Source: Rhyzopertha dominica (lineage: Eukaryota > Arthropoda > Insecta > Coleoptera > Bostrichidae). From it: a DNA stretch of 64,000 nucleotides. The stretch covers positions 4,528,649 to 4,592,648 of the forward strand of contig QCXZ01000045.1 of the NCBI GenBank assembly GCA_025024175.1. The letters run 5' to 3'. Below are positions 47,143 through 59,945 of this stretch, piece by piece. A program made the translations under genes and the position numbers. The notes beneath the pieces were generated by a model. The model was not told the DNA's origin and searched no databases. It saw nothing but the letters and a program-made list of their open reading frames with translations. Every line of letters begins with the position of its first letter. Position 1 is the first letter of the stretch.

Positions 47143-48070
47143 GCATAGACATGCATTTTAATGTATGTCGGTTCTTACCCGCTAGCAAAAAGTGCGGTGG
47201 GGGCCTGCTGTCAAATTGAAGTATGCAGTTGCATGCCAATTTGTCAGGCTACAGGTCACTTCCTTTAGGAAGTACTCGCAGTACCCGTTAAAGCAGCTAG
47301 GTGGCTTTGTCATCATGTCAGTGTAATGCTGACAGATGGCATTGCCATCCTAAATTCATACTTACATCATACCATTGCTTTGGTATATAAGCAAAACCAA
47401 TTCTATGCCGTGCTGTCTACACTAGACCTAAACTGCACTGATGAGCTGTAATGACAGCTAAATAGATCTATCTGCAGTTGGTTGAGGTGTAGACAGCACA
47501 GCATAGACATGCATTTTAATGTATGTCGGTTCTTGCCCGCTAGCAAAAAGTGCCGTGGGGGGCCTGCTGTTAAATTGAAGTATGTAGTTGCATGCCAATT
47601 TGTCAGGCTGCAGGTCACTTCCTTTAGGAAGTAGTACTCGTTAAGGCAGCTAGGTGGCTTTGTCATCATGTCAGTGTAATGCTGACAGATGGCATTGCCA
47701 TCCTAAATTCTTACTTTCATCATACCATTGCGTTGGTATATAAGCAAAACCACTTCTATGCCGTGCTATCTACACTAGACCTAAACTGCACTGATGAGCT
47801 GTAATGACAGCGAAATAGATCTATCTGCAGTTGGTTGAGGTGTAGACAGCACAGCATAGACATGCATTTTAATGTATGTCGGTTCTTGCCGCTAGCAAAA
47901 AGTGCCGTGGAGCCTGCTGTCAAATTGAACAATTGAAGTATGCAGTTGCATGCCAATTTGTCAGGCTACAGGTCACTTCCTTTAGTAAGTAGTACCCGTT
48001 AAAGCAGCTAGGTGGCTTTGTCATCATGTCAGTGTAATGCTGACAGATGGCATTGCCATCCTAAATGCAT

Positions 48071-48474
48071 AACTACTTTGTTGCTGAATACTTTCTGTGG
48101 CCTCCTACGATGAGTCGTAGTAAATAAACAAAATAACTATGTTACCACCTTGGTACCATTTTTAGATACAATAGAGAAAAGAAAGTGGTCACTAGAAAAA
48201 CATTATAAAAACCTTCCAAGAAAGGGGGTTTTACCGCATAACTTTAAGGGTAGTAATGCTAGAGGATTTAATATTTTTTTAGGAATATACCCTATCAAAC
48301 TACAATAGGTCAATTTTTTCAAATTTTTGTCTCTGTTAGTTTCGTTAAATGTTAAGGGATGAAAGGCCAAAACTGGAAAACGGAGTGGAGTTGAAGTCTG
48401 AAATTAGGTGATATACACTCTCAATTAGGAGCATTACTATTTATTTAAAATTATTTCTATAAAAAATAATCTTG
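48071..48474. other. intergenic, nothing recognised
   Basis: Short AT-rich gap between the satellite and the BEL/Pao remnant. Confidence 0.4.
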
Positions 48475-48592
48475 CAAAATATACTTTGACATCTATTTTA
48501 TTTACAAGTTTTTACAATTCTCTCTTTGTTAATAATTCAATTATTATATTCTTTATCAAGGTTTCACTGGATATACAAAACGTAACATTTCT
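48475..48592 (-). repeat. LTR-like direct repeat, downstream copy
   Basis: About 115 bases match 49720-49832 in the same orientation (shared TTATATTCTTTATCAAGGTT and TACAAAACGTAACA). On the minus strand both begin TGTTACGTTTTGTAT, and TGTT is a common LTR start. They bound the BEL/Pao coding remnant, so they are likely short or truncated LTRs. Confidence 0.6.
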
Positions 48593-48617
48593 TCCTCGCA
48601 AATGAATAACGTACTGT

Positions 48618-49490
48618 TTATTGCCCAGCCATCTCTAGACAATCTAACTTGCATAATTTTGTTACAGGTCGGTTAAATATACCGTATTTCGTTTTAACAT
48701 TCACCACTCTTCTTTGCCCATCTTTACCAGGATTCGTCCCTACTATCATTCCTTTTATCCAGTATTTCCTTGGCATAGTATTATCCATTTTCCACTTTCC
48801 CATTTTCAGAATTATTAACACCATATCCTCTTAAGGTACTCGATGATCCTGTTAGAAAACTGTTTGGCATTAGACTAGCAAGATCTTCGGGATTGTTTGA
48901 TATACGTAAGCTATAGGCCGCTGCTGACAGTATACTCTACTTCCATTAACACGGTATATAGAACTTCAAATCTTGGAACGGCTTTTTTTAAAACCACTTT
49001 CAAAGTATCTCTAACGGATAGTACCATCCTTTCATAAGCGCCACCCATATGTGGACTTGTAGGTGGTATAAACTTCCACTTTATACTTCGCCCTTCCATA
49101 TCTCTTTCAACTTTATCGAAATCAATTCGATCGATCAATTCTTTCAGTTCTCTAGCTACCCGTCTCATATTCGTACCGTTGCCGTTCCATAATGTGTCAG
49201 ATTCTCCCCTTCTTGCTGCGAATCTTCTGAGAACAAGTATTGTTGAATCTTTGGTTAAATCCTCTGCTACTCCGAAGTAGTCCATTCCAGTAAATGTGAG
49301 TGATCTTGGTGGTCTTTCTACTCTAAATTTTCGGCCCATTTCGTAAGTGACAGGCTTGCTCTTCCATACTTTGCAATAAGGGCATTCTTTAGTTACCCTA
49401 TTTACTGTCTAGTGCTTTTCTTCCCTGAACTATCCAAAAATTTTGCCTCAGTTCATTAAGGACCCTTCGTTTGTGTCCAAACCTGCAGTG
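48618..49490 (-). pseudogene. BEL/Pao LTR retrotransposon, integrase remnant
   Basis: Minus-strand order from high coordinates: RRVLNELRQNFWIVQGRKAL, ECPYCKVWKSKPVTYEMG (integrase zinc-binding region), SLTFTGMDYFG (first catalytic Asp), NGNGTNMRRVARELKEL (degenerate second box; usually SDNGTNF), and FIPPTSPHMGGAYERMVLSV (third catalytic Glu in the GGxxER box). The tail PRKYWIKGMIVGTNPGKDG, then NRPVTKLCKLD, is the DUF5641-type C-terminus. The chain is frameshifted and protease/RT are missing. The second Asp has become Gly (NGNGTN), so it is inactive. Confidence 0.85.
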
Positions 49491-49491
49491 G

Positions 49492-49731
49492 ATGTATTTG
49501 ATAAGAAGCAAATTTGAAGCTATGGCAGTAAAAGATGTTGAACCGAAAAATAGCATTACTTCAAAGGTTCCGATTCCCCGTAAGGAAATTCATTCAGGTA
49601 GCAAAGATGGGGGGTCAGTTACTAACAAAACCAATAAAACTACGTGCAGAAATAGGCAGTCAGTAGAAGCCCAAGCTGAAAAAGAAATCGCAGGACTGAA
49701 GGTAAAAGAATTAGAGCAAAATATCTTTTGA
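49492..49731 (+). pseudogene. possible inverted BEL/Pao gag fragment
   Basis: An open plus-strand frame, opposite to the integrase, encodes a charged, helical stretch with SVEAQAEKEIAGLKVKELEQ. This resembles the coiled N-terminal part of BEL/Pao gag proteins, but similarity is by composition rather than a firm motif. If right, an inversion took place inside the element. Confidence 0.3.
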
Positions 49732-49832
49732 CATCTATTTTATTTACAAGTCTTTACAATTATCTTTGTTTTAGCAATTCAATTATTATATTCTTTATCA
49801 AGGTTTCACTGAACATACAAAACGTAACAAGT
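49720..49832 (-). repeat. LTR-like direct repeat, upstream copy
   Basis: Partner of the repeat at 48475-48592 with scattered differences. In the minus-strand reading it is the 5' copy. The 1.3-kb distance between the pair shows that most of the internal region is deleted. Confidence 0.6.
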
Positions 49833-52290
49833 ATTATATGGTAATTTGAGCCAAATTCAAACGAGGGCACTTTTTATCCTCTTCTCGTACTATAAGCCTT
49901 TCTCCATTTGACCACACCATCTCATTTTTGCCGAGATAATACGTAGATCTGTGTGTTTTAGGGCATTTGGCTTTTGGCGATATTACTCGCTAGAGTTTTG
50001 AAGTTATAAATCAAGTATAAATCAAGTATTACTGTATTCACAAATACGAGTTTGTGAAACTATTACCTTCAACATAAGCAATTTTTTACACATGTTTATG
50101 CACGTGCTCAAGAAATGAAAATTTATCCTATATAGGACTGATATTGAAAATGCATCCAATTCGATTAAACATGATCCTAACCGCTTCAGTCGTTACCCTT
50201 TCAACGAAGTCTTCGAAGATGACGTTGCTTGTCGATCCGGTTTACCTTCCGAACAAGAACAATAAGCGCTAATGCTATTACCAGCTCTACGGCTAATTTA
50301 ACCCAGATAATAAAACAATCACACACTGTGCTCGCATGTCTATGAATAGTAGTGACAAAAAAAGCAAATACGGCGTTTTTGTGCGAACGTAATTTACGAT
50401 TTTTCATGCTTGTATAGGTTACGGTGCAGAGGCGTTACGCTGCCTGCATCGACGCTACTATGTATAACTGTGAATTCCCTGTTTTGACGGGAATTTACGA
50501 TTACATTGTCCCGCAAAAAAAATCATTTCCTAGAGACCCGAAATAAAGGCAAGAAAGCCTGCATAGGCTCAGGATGATGAATTAATTCCAAAAACATTAA
50601 TAAATATTTTTTGTGTGCAAGCCACTGGCTTAACCATTTATGGAATTATTAAATTATAAAATATTTTTTATTAAGTAATTTTCTGGTAATCTTTTATATA
50701 ACTCATGTATTTATAATAATCTATAGTGAATACAGTATTTAAAGTAAAATGACAAAAATACACGTAAAAAGTCAAATTAACTAAAACTTACCTCCATAAT
50801 TTTTCTCTGCCAGCTCATTATGGGCCACGTACGAAAAAACTCAGGGCTGGAAGAACATTAATTTAACAATGGAAACTAAATAAAAAGTATCTATCTTGAA
50901 TTAAGAGATGGATTTGTTCTTTTTTTTGCTAATAACGAGTGCATTTTGTTGTAACCGTTTTAAATGAAGTGCTACACGGTACAAATATGCACCTTTGAAA
51001 AAGTTAGTACTAAATAATTGAAAAAATGAAGTTGTAGAACTACGGAATTAACAAAAAACAACGCTCTTCCTAAATTTTAATTTGCAGTTGTAATATTTGC
51101 ATGTAATGCATTAAGAATAAAAGATGTGGATTAAATAAAAATACATTGAGATAAGGAGTGTGACGTTCACGAAACAACAATAAACAAAAGCCCTCGCAAC
51201 TTATCCCACGTAAAAGTTTCCGCGCGAATATTTGGAGGTAGATGAGTGCCTCTCTAGCTCTGTGGAGACGGATCGGAGTTATCAAATAAATTAACTAAAT
51301 TATTCCAGAAGAAATGTGAGCGCCACTTGGTTTACTTGCCTCCAAAATATTTATAAATAACAAAAACCAAGAAAGTTAAGCGGAAATTCAATTACTAGAA
51401 GAGCTGAATTGCCTAAGTTTAATTATCGACGTTCATTTACCCACAAATATCGCTAAAATTCCCAAAACACCACCCTAAGTGATCCAACCGCAACTGTAAG
51501 AGACGATTAAAAAAAGTGTACGGTTTCACCCAAAAGCAACACAAGATTTATTGTCAGAAATGCGAATACAAAATTAGAAATGAATTAATATATTAAAATG
51601 CAAGAGGATTATTGAATCAAATACAAGCTATAAAATAACGAAGCTAAGTATCCTTAAAAATTCAAAGCTTATCTCGATTAATAAAGTAAATAAGCGTATG
51701 CGTTCGTGATGATATGAATACAATTTTTTTATAAACGTACATTTTTGTTTTGTTTCTGGGATAGCGATGGAATACCGTTAGTGTGCACACGTACGTTTAC
51801 AAGTTCTTTCCTTTACAAATTGATCTCTCAGAAATAAGAAAAACGAGTGAAATGTATAACTGAAGAATTAAGTTAAGTCTAAATTAAATGTTTACGCAGA
51901 TAATATATGTATTTTACACTTCAACAATACGTAATATTAATTAAAATCGCAATTACTGTATTTGATCAAACTAAATCTTAATAAACAACGATTGAATGAC
52001 GTTGGCCTGAAATAAGTTAATTTATGATCTAAATGTTGGAACAATTAAGCTATAAAATTTCAGCAAAACCGTCAATTTTTCATAACTTTACGAGATGACT
52101 TAGAAGACGAAGATTATATATTAGCTAAGCAAATCCCTCCAATCTCCGAAACTTCCAAAACTTTATGAGGTGTTGTAAAGTGCTAAATCACATAACCCCC
52201 GTATCGAAGTATCGTTTGACCGCACAAAATATATCGATGTTTATTTGAGATATAACGATATATAAAATTTAGCCATTATCTTGTTTTTAA
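49833..52290. other. intergenic, no supported gene
   Basis: AT-rich. A 68-codon minus-strand frame at 50201-50407 has one hydrophobic segment (AVELVIALALIVLV), but nothing else supports it. No repeat ends were identified. Confidence 0.4.
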
Positions 52291-52369
52291 TTGTACAATT
52301 ACAAAAGCAGTTTTTCCCTCCCCGGTTGTTTTTTCCTACCCCCCCCCCCTCTAGCTTGTGAGCTGGCGA

Positions 52370-52862
52370 GGCCCTTGGTTCCATTCAAACCTGACATGTA
52401 TTATGGAAGCATGGGCAAATTCTGCTCATGCAAAGATCTTGCTCCTGCAAAAAAAGCTGTTCGTGCCCTGCATGGAGCTTCTCAGGTGTGTCCTTGTAAA
52501 CTACTATTCAAGAAATACAACATTCTCACTATGACAACTGATTTTTTAATAGGCAAATAATATGCATCCACAACATTAAAGATCAACGTTAAACAAGAGC
52601 AGATGCACATTACTATCACATAAGAACACACGAAAATCTGTCGATCGACAGACATAGGCTAGTAACTTCAGAAAACAGTCTCTGAACCTGAGGTTCTATA
52701 ATAGGTTGCCTAGTTTCTGGAAAACTCTGGTGACAACAAAGCTAAGGAACGTTTCTTGAAATAGAATTTATATAATATGTAATTCAATATGTACTTTTTC
52801 TTTTTCTTTTGACGTTATCTGTAATGCAGATTAATAAAATTATTATTATTATTATTATTATA
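52370..52862 (+). pseudogene. 3' end of a non-LTR retrotransposon
   Basis: Plus-strand fragments LAPAKKAVRALHGASQVCPC and KLLFKKYNILTM match the region after the reverse transcriptase palm in non-LTR elements (QKxAxRxIxGxxxxxSCxxLFKxxxILTV). After stops, NLRFYNRLPSFWKTLVTTKL matches the typical tail NxLPxxLKxLxxxKFK. The copy ends in an AATAAA and an (ATT)n microsatellite at 52840-52862, as expected for such 3' ends. It is 5'-truncated and dead. Confidence 0.7.
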
Positions 52863-55800
52863 TTATTTATAATGCTTGATTTGTATTGTTTTGTAACGAA
52901 AGTACTTTTTACAGTTTTGGTATATTAGCAAACTCATAATTTTGACGCGAGCGCGGGACCGAGTTCTTTGCTTCGTTTGCACTTGCCCAGCGCCGCCCCT
53001 GCATACAGAACTGTACATAGCTCATGTCCTAACTAATATTTTCACCCCCTCAAATAACCGATGTCTAAGTGTAGAAAAATGCTGAAACACTACAATTTTA
53101 ATTTAGTTCCTAGCTACTAGAACCACCCCTTCAACAAATATAAAATACTTGGTTAACAGAACACAGCCTATAAGCCTGGAAGATTTACGACAAAGAATAA
53201 TTTAACTGTTGGAAAATGATTCCACGTGAAATGTTCCGATAAGTACTGCAGGAGTTCGAAAACCTTCTGTACTGTAATGTAACATACCCAGGTTCGTAGA
53301 GATTTAGATTGAAATGTGATCGTCCAGTGCTTACCTATGTAGTGTTATTTTAATTAAACGTACCTTCGATGCACTGGCTACTCACTTAAGTAGGGAGATT
53401 TGATGTAATCATAAATAATACGAAACAATCTCAAGACAACTAATTTATTACTAAACAAGATTCGAGGGCTAACAAATTGTTGCAATGCTGCTGATAATTG
53501 TTATTTAAAACAAATGAATGAACTGTCCATTCTAGATCTGTGTTCGATATCACTTTCACTCTCAAGATTCAAAACTGAAGAGATTTTTGTTAGCATAGCC
53601 GACTATGGTCAGCAGGTACTGAGGTCCCATGCGGGAGGCAACTCAGCTATATAGTTGAATGGTTTGGTGCACAAATCTTGATTTATCTTTTACCAGATGT
53701 TTGCCCAGCACGGGAGAAAATATTAGTTCATGCATCAAGGCTCTAACATCACACTTTCAAGCATCATGCATAATATTCCTGCGATATACAGCTAATCAAA
53801 GAATGCGAGAACACAGTTAAGAAAATGACATAAATAGTTTAAAAAGAAGACTACAACATGAGCATAGCTTACCATGTTACCGTACATTCCTAATACAGCA
53901 TTTACCCTAATTCATTAATTGAGATAAAGAACCGCGTTGAGTTGAAGACAGTGGTGCTTGTTTAAAACAAATTACATAATATGATTGAAAATAAACACAA
54001 TAAAAATTAAAAATTGAAACAGTACTAACCTGTGAACTGTTGAAGGAACACACTGAAACAGAAGCGCATATGTTTCTCGTCCACTTAAGAACCTACCCCC
54101 TCGATCGTCGCAAATATGTCCCATTCCCAAACCCGATACGAAATATAAACTAAACATTTTGAGAGGCAATATGAATAAAATACAGAAATTTGAAAATGGC
54201 ATACCTGGTTACTTCAGTATTACAGTATCGAAAGAGACTGTGCAAATTTTAAGAATGTGCCCATGGATTTTTATGGTTTAACGATGGAGTGAGTATTGAA
54301 AATATATTCCTTTTTGCGGGATTATTATTGTATAGAACCGACAAATTTATAGACACATAATTTCACATGTTGGGAAAGGTAGCGGAAAGGCTATCAATCA
54401 ACATCCTTTTAAACCACAGCATAAAGTGTAATAATAATATTTAGTTAAAATAAAGTTAACGGATAAAAAATTATTTGTGGAATGTCAAATTATATAAACA
54501 GACTAAACCTACATTTTTAGAAGTAAGTTACTTCGGTAAATTGTTCATAAAGGTGTTAACGATATTACTCATAGTCCGTCGTAGCAAATCGGTTTACAAA
54601 TACCTGCATTCTTCTCTTATTACCACTGCGAAATAAACAGCGCAACATCCTAACTTCTTAATAATATTTTAAATTAGGTGTGAAGTATTAACACTTGCAT
54701 TGCACCTGCAGACAAAAAAACACTCCATCGTACTGTAAACCTTTTAAGTAGCATTACTTTGTTTTTTCTTTGTTAGTTCGACGTCCTTTCGAAATACTCG
54801 TAATCAGGCTACAAAGCGCAATTACTTGTTAGTACGTATCGTCATTATAACATCGGCATACTTGATCCTTAATTGCAAGTACAATCAAGATGCAATTTAC
54901 TGGAAAAGCCAACGTACTAGGTGAATAATAGGGAATCGCTGAATACAAAAACAATCATGTGTATTAAGTAGATCGGAATGAGGTTATTCACCTGAACCCA
55001 TATTTCTGTGTTGCAGGAGGTTCAAATGGTAAGGCAGGGTGTTTATGTGCAATATGACGAAATGAAATAAACATGTATACTTATATAAAACTTTGAAAAC
55101 GGTTAATTTTCATTCTTTCTATAAAGGAGGATAAAACTCAATTGCAAGAGGTAGACAAGATGACAAGAAACAAGATAAATTGACATAAGTTCTTGTATGC
55201 TTGTATACAGCGCGTCCAAATTTTGAAACTTGCCGTGGTGTTCTCGTTTATTGGAACAAAATAACATTGGGGAAAGGATTTGCTTTCATGCCGCTTTCAA
55301 AATGCACGTGGTCCTTTTCGTTTTTAGGATTTAGCGAAAATGTATTTTTTGCATTATTCAGTCTGCTCCTTGTGCATTTATCATAGAAATTATATCGTCA
55401 TATGTTTTCGAGAAACATCACTAGGTATGTTACTTTCGTGTTACCTACCGATGAACGCCATATTGGATTTTGTCAAAATTGGAACGCTTTAATTCTTTTT
55501 CTACCGATACGATGTATGACAACCAATACCATATTTGTGTTCATTCGAGAGAAAATGACATTTTTATAATTTTCACTAGTTAGCTATATGTCAGTCTCAA
55601 ATTAATCGCCAGTACTAAACAGCATACTTACAATAGCTGCTCGAAATGTCTGCCATTTTCGCCAATAGACTTCTAAAATCATTGATATATTGTAACAGCC
55701 GTACAATTTTTAGTAAATGCTGACGATTATTGCTGTTGTATGCTCTTGAACTGCAACATTATTATAGCACTTGCGGGTTATTTTGAGAAAACTATATTAA

Positions 55801-57006
55801 TAGAAGGCTTAAACGATCTTGCAGGACAGCTAATTCCATAATTTGTAACTTTTGGTATAATATTACACTTTTTCGAACGCACTATCTTACTGAAAGCATA
55901 AATTTCCGTCGCATACCAGCGGACCTAGCAGCCTATTACCTAAATTGCAAATTTTTACAGTAAAGTGCTACATCACACATAATAATTATAAATTATATCT
56001 CCATTACCTAAAAGTAGCCTACGCAAGGTTCAACGACGGTGACTACGAAACGTGAAAAGTTTAAAAATGGAGGAAGTATTTAGGTGCAAATTTTTGATAT
56101 ATTATGTAATGTCACTCCTTTTACTGATAGCGTTTTTCGTTTTTTTTAATTCACACTATCTGCAGATTATTAATTTTTTTTCTAAAGTCATTGGATCTCC
56201 AAAATTGAAAAGGTGTCAAACTAGTAACGATAATTGGAAAATAATGAAGCATTTTCTAGTAGTAGAAGCGGTTCAACTCTGTTTAAGGTACCAGTCCATT
56301 AAAATAACGATCTTATATTTCTAATTAAGAATGAGTTCTAAAGNAAACTGTTGTCAGTTCCTCATGTATGCAGGTATTGCCAAAACAAACTCGGCTGCAT
56401 CTTTCACTAGAAAGAGAATTTCATAACTCAGTTATTTACCTAAACAGGTTACTTCATCTATAATATATTTTGCTATAATTTCAATAATTTCAAAAAAATA
56501 TCTAACGTAAATTGCAATGTTCTTGAATACTATTTCATTTCCGTATTATCGTTTTTTTACAAAGATCTAAGAAGTATTTGTAAAAATGGAAATGACATCT
56601 AAGCAACTAACTAAACAATCTGAAAAACAATATGTGAGAATTAAAAGGTATCTTTAATGTAATACCGATTATTATAATAATGAGCCGAAGTTTTTCTGGA
56701 ACAAATATAGAGGAAATCATAGGTCTGAAAGGTGAGTTAGGTGTTATGTATCACAGGAAGGGTGTAAAATTGTGGTATAACACTTTTGTAAATCCTTCTC
56801 TATCGGCTATAGATATTATGGTATTTCTTACATGTTCAGGCTAGCTAAAGCCCCTAGATAGATAGCACAGCGTTGTCTTTTTGAGAAGCTTAAACTCCCT
56901 TTTTAACACATCACAAGCATTCTCTCAACGCGTCCATAATTTATAAACACTAAAATCCCCAAAAAGTCGCCATATGTCCGCCATTTTGGCGCCACGACGA
57001 CAAAAC
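52863..57006. other. intergenic, no gene seen
   Basis: About 4 kb of AT-rich DNA with only short open frames (longest about 90 codons near 56052-56324, low complexity). No splice-linked coding signal, RNA gene or defined repeat was recognised; an N lies at 56344. Confidence 0.4.
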
Positions 57007-57367
57007 AATTGGGTATTTGCCATGTATTTATATTTTATTAAATTGCATATTAATAGGTAGCATCTAATCCACAAAACAGCTGTGACAGCTTATAAATTCG
57101 AAAAAAATGGATCGTAAGGTGTATTGTTAATATTAAAAATGTGAATATTTAAAGGGACCGCCAAAACGCGAACATATTGGCCGTGACGTCAGGTGTCTTG
57201 TAAATGGCCGCTTGTTTACATCCGGAGTTCAGCGCGTCACGCGTCAGCCTCAGCCCGTCAGTTTATCAGTTTGTTGTTTGCGTTCATTTTGTGACCAGCG
57301 AATTAAAATACGCCAAGAAAAAGTGAAATACTTATGATTTATGACTTCTGAAGGCATGTTCATTGTT

Positions 57368-57436
57368 ATGGAATTTGTGTACAGCGACGAGCGGTTCATC
57401 GCGGCGGAAATGAGGGACGTAAAAACAACAGCATAA
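57368..57436 (+). other. short conserved frame in THAP-element copy B
   Basis: A 22-codon frame starting MEFVYSDERFIAAEMR, homologous to 28908-28982 in copy C. Its role is unknown. Confidence 0.3.
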
Positions 57437-57804
57437 GTGAACTTTTTATCAAATTAACGTAGCATTGTTAATTTAATCACAGTGGGTTGTTGGAAACATA
57501 CTATTTGTAAACATAAAAATGTAGGAATCAAAAATGTACCCTAAACTTGACATTTATTTTAGAGGTCAGAATAAATATAAATTGCCATTTATTTTCGGGG
57601 CCCTTGCGGCTCGTTTCCGGTCTGACTAACAGTCGAATATATGGGGAACAACTTCGTTCTTTATTATAACATTTCCCTCTATCAACTTAAAACGCATATA
57701 ATTTTTCATATCCTCTTCAAGCTATAACAAAATGGAAACTGAATGGTAAACACTTATAACCCCAAAAAGAATAATAAAACTTACAGTAAGAATTAAGATG
57801 ACCT

Positions 57805-58050
57805 TCACAACAGAAAAACAAACTGCGATTTCGGCATATCACGTCTAGTGGCCTTAAACAACTTTTTCATACGTTGATAATCTCGAGGAATGGTTACAAA
57901 AATTGTGTTAGCTGTACTGACTGAAGTACTTTTATAACCATGTACAAAACAACACTTGTTTAGTTTTACATACTTAATAAATGCTTGTAAAACTACACAA
58001 ATCACTCTTTGGTACGACCCCTTACATCGTCCATTCAATAAACACCACAC
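57805..58050 (-). pseudogene. THAP-domain remnant inside copy B
   Basis: The minus-strand frame includes KCCFVHGYKSTSVSTANTIF, VTIPRDYQRMKKLF and ATRRDMPKS, in THAP order. The closing CxxH (FFCCEGHL) follows in a shifted frame near 57800. The second Cys of the first pair is Tyr, as in copy A, so this change predates the split of the two copies. Inactive. Confidence 0.65.
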
Positions 58051-58501
58051 AAAAGCTTTTCCAATACAAGAATGATACTACACCATTAAACAGCACGCTC
58101 CTCGGTAATTTTACATGACACTTAACGTCACGAGTTGAATAACCTTGGATAGAAGCGTTTTGGCGGTGACTCCTCAGATTCGAATTTCAGACCTGAAATT
58201 CTCTACCTACAAATATTTTTTTTTGTTTTTTTAATATGGCGTACGATATATATGTACTTCAAGATTCATTTTACGTAATTTAAAAAAAAGTGATAATTCC
58301 CAATTGCGGTACTTTATCTGTCCTTAATGCTAGCTAGTGTTCCTGTGTAGAAAGAGTGGCGTCATTGCCGCCTTATTGTCTCAAAAAAATTGGAGGGAAG
58401 TTAATAAATATTTTTTTAAATTTTTGGCCCTGCCTATTTGGTAATTACCCAGCTCATTAGTTTTATTGTGCTTTATTGACAAATTACATATTTCACATAT
58501 A

Positions 58502-59911
58502 CATTGGCGTACCAAGCTTTTGGTCTGGGGGGGAAGGCAAAGCAGGAACGTCCTGTAGAGTATAATTCAACATAAATAGAAATAATAAATGTTTATAAGA
58601 TATAGGTACTTAAGTAATTAATGAAGTATTTATTCCATGAATAATCTTCGTGGATTTTCTGCAAGGCGACTTAAAACATCTTGTGTGAAATAAAGACCCA
58701 AATTATTTATATGTTTTCTATGTACACTGATCATACAAAGCCCCTTTATTACTAATTCCGTTATTGATGAACTCCATTAGCTGAGGCGCATTCAGTTGCA
58801 TCGCTCTCGCGTTTAACAAAAAATAAGTTGATACATTTTATTTGGGAGAATAAAGATCCGTGGTCCACATAATGTATAATGATATCATAGGAAGTACCAA
58901 AGGAACGTAAATTTTACCTTAAAAGTTCTACTAATAAGAGCACGATTTCTGATTCAGAATTAACACATATCAAAGACTAATGCATTAACTGATGCGCTTT
59001 TAGTACAGTTTCAACTTCTCACACCAGAAGCTTTAGAAATTTAAGCTAGGAGTTCATATGTATAGGAGCTAAAGATACAATTGTAGTAATTTTTACTCTC
59101 CAGGGAAAGGGACACGATGAATAACTAACATTATTAAAAGTCAGAATGACAAATGCCTCAGCATTATGCGTCAAGCCAACCTTCTTAGATCGAAAGTGCA
59201 TTGCTCTCAAAAATTAACTGACTACTTATTTTAACCAAATTAAGCTTCATTTAAATAAACTGAAATATATTTAATTGCATTTGTAACAACACACCGGGTT
59301 TTAAGTCGTGCTGATAACGCTTTTACTGGATTCCTAAAACTTATATTAAATTAATTGACTTTCATAAACGTGAGTTCGGATTGATCTTTAGTTTTTTTTT
59401 GTATTAATTATTAAAATGTAATGTGAGTTTAGAAATTTGGTACAAAAGTTAAGAATTATCACCGAATATATGACAAATTCTAATGTGATTCCATATAACA
59501 GTAGTTAGTTGAACAATATTTATAGAAAAAGGTAGAAGAGCTGAACTAAGCAGAAATCGTGTTATGACTCATCCTGACCAAGATAGTCTTTTAAAGCTAT
59601 ATCCGCCCTAAGACAACGATTCGTAACAACAAGAATGTTGCAGTTACAGCTTCAAAACGCACATGGCATCGATTAAGCTTGGAAACCTTTTGACAATAAC
59701 TTATTAGAGAAGGTCATTAGTAAGGGCCAATTATGAGTTCTGGATGAAAATTATGAAATACACTTGTCTATAAATTTTACTGTATTTACAATTTTTAAGT
59801 GTACATACACAATTAACCATCTAAATGTATGGGAAATTGGAAGGGCCCAAAGTTGGCAACCCAGGACCAGGGGGGACAGCTGCCTCCCCTTGCCCCCCTT
59901 GGGTACACCTA
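58502..59911. mobile_element. hAT-like element with GGCGTACC termini
   Basis: ATTGGCGTACCAAG at the left and CTTGGGTACACCTA at the right are diverged inverted repeats; G runs follow the left end and C runs precede the right. TTCACATATA flanks both sides (58492-58501 and 59912-59921). The true 8-base duplication lies within these ten bases, its exact edges blurred by AT-rich sequence. No transposase was recognised. Confidence 0.65.
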
Positions 59912-59945
59912 TTCACATATATAAAGGAACATTCACAAACACCCT

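Larger units (their letters stand above)
44493..48070 (+). repeat. ~355-bp tandem repeat array split by two hAT insertions
   Basis: The marker CATAGACATGCATTTTAATG starts at 47144, 47502 and 47855, giving units of 358 and 353 bases. Removing the hAT insertions at 44635-45689 and 45791-47142 (each with one target-duplication copy) joins a further, earlier unit, so the array holds roughly 3.5 units. Each unit contains palindromes ACTTCCTTTAGGAAGT and ATGGCATTGCCAT, and a core of about 105 bases bounded by inverted TATGCCGTGCTGTCTACAC / GTGTAGACAGCACAGCATA. This suggests the satellite grew from MITE-like sequence. Related pieces lie at 39247-39560 and 63591-63632. Confidence 0.85.
57007..58305 (+). 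mobile_element. THAP-bearing inverted-repeat element, copy B (longest)
   Basis: It begins AATT-GGGTATTTGCC and ends GATAATTCCC-AATT. This 1.3-kb copy contains both segments lost separately from copies A and C, so it is the best view of the family. A THAP remnant lies on the minus strand (57805-58050) and a short conserved frame on the plus strand (57368-57436). There is no catalytic transposase domain, so the autonomous parent must be larger or elsewhere. Confidence 0.85.

Noticed and set aside
47403..47669. 88-codon frame repeated in satellite units (also at 39289 and 47756)
   Set aside because: The frame recurs only because the nucleotide units recur; it is broken differently in each copy and its product has no known similarity.
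50201..50407. Small minus-strand frame with one hydrophobic segment
   Set aside because: A single transmembrane-like stretch in a 68-codon frame arises easily by chance; no splice or homology support.
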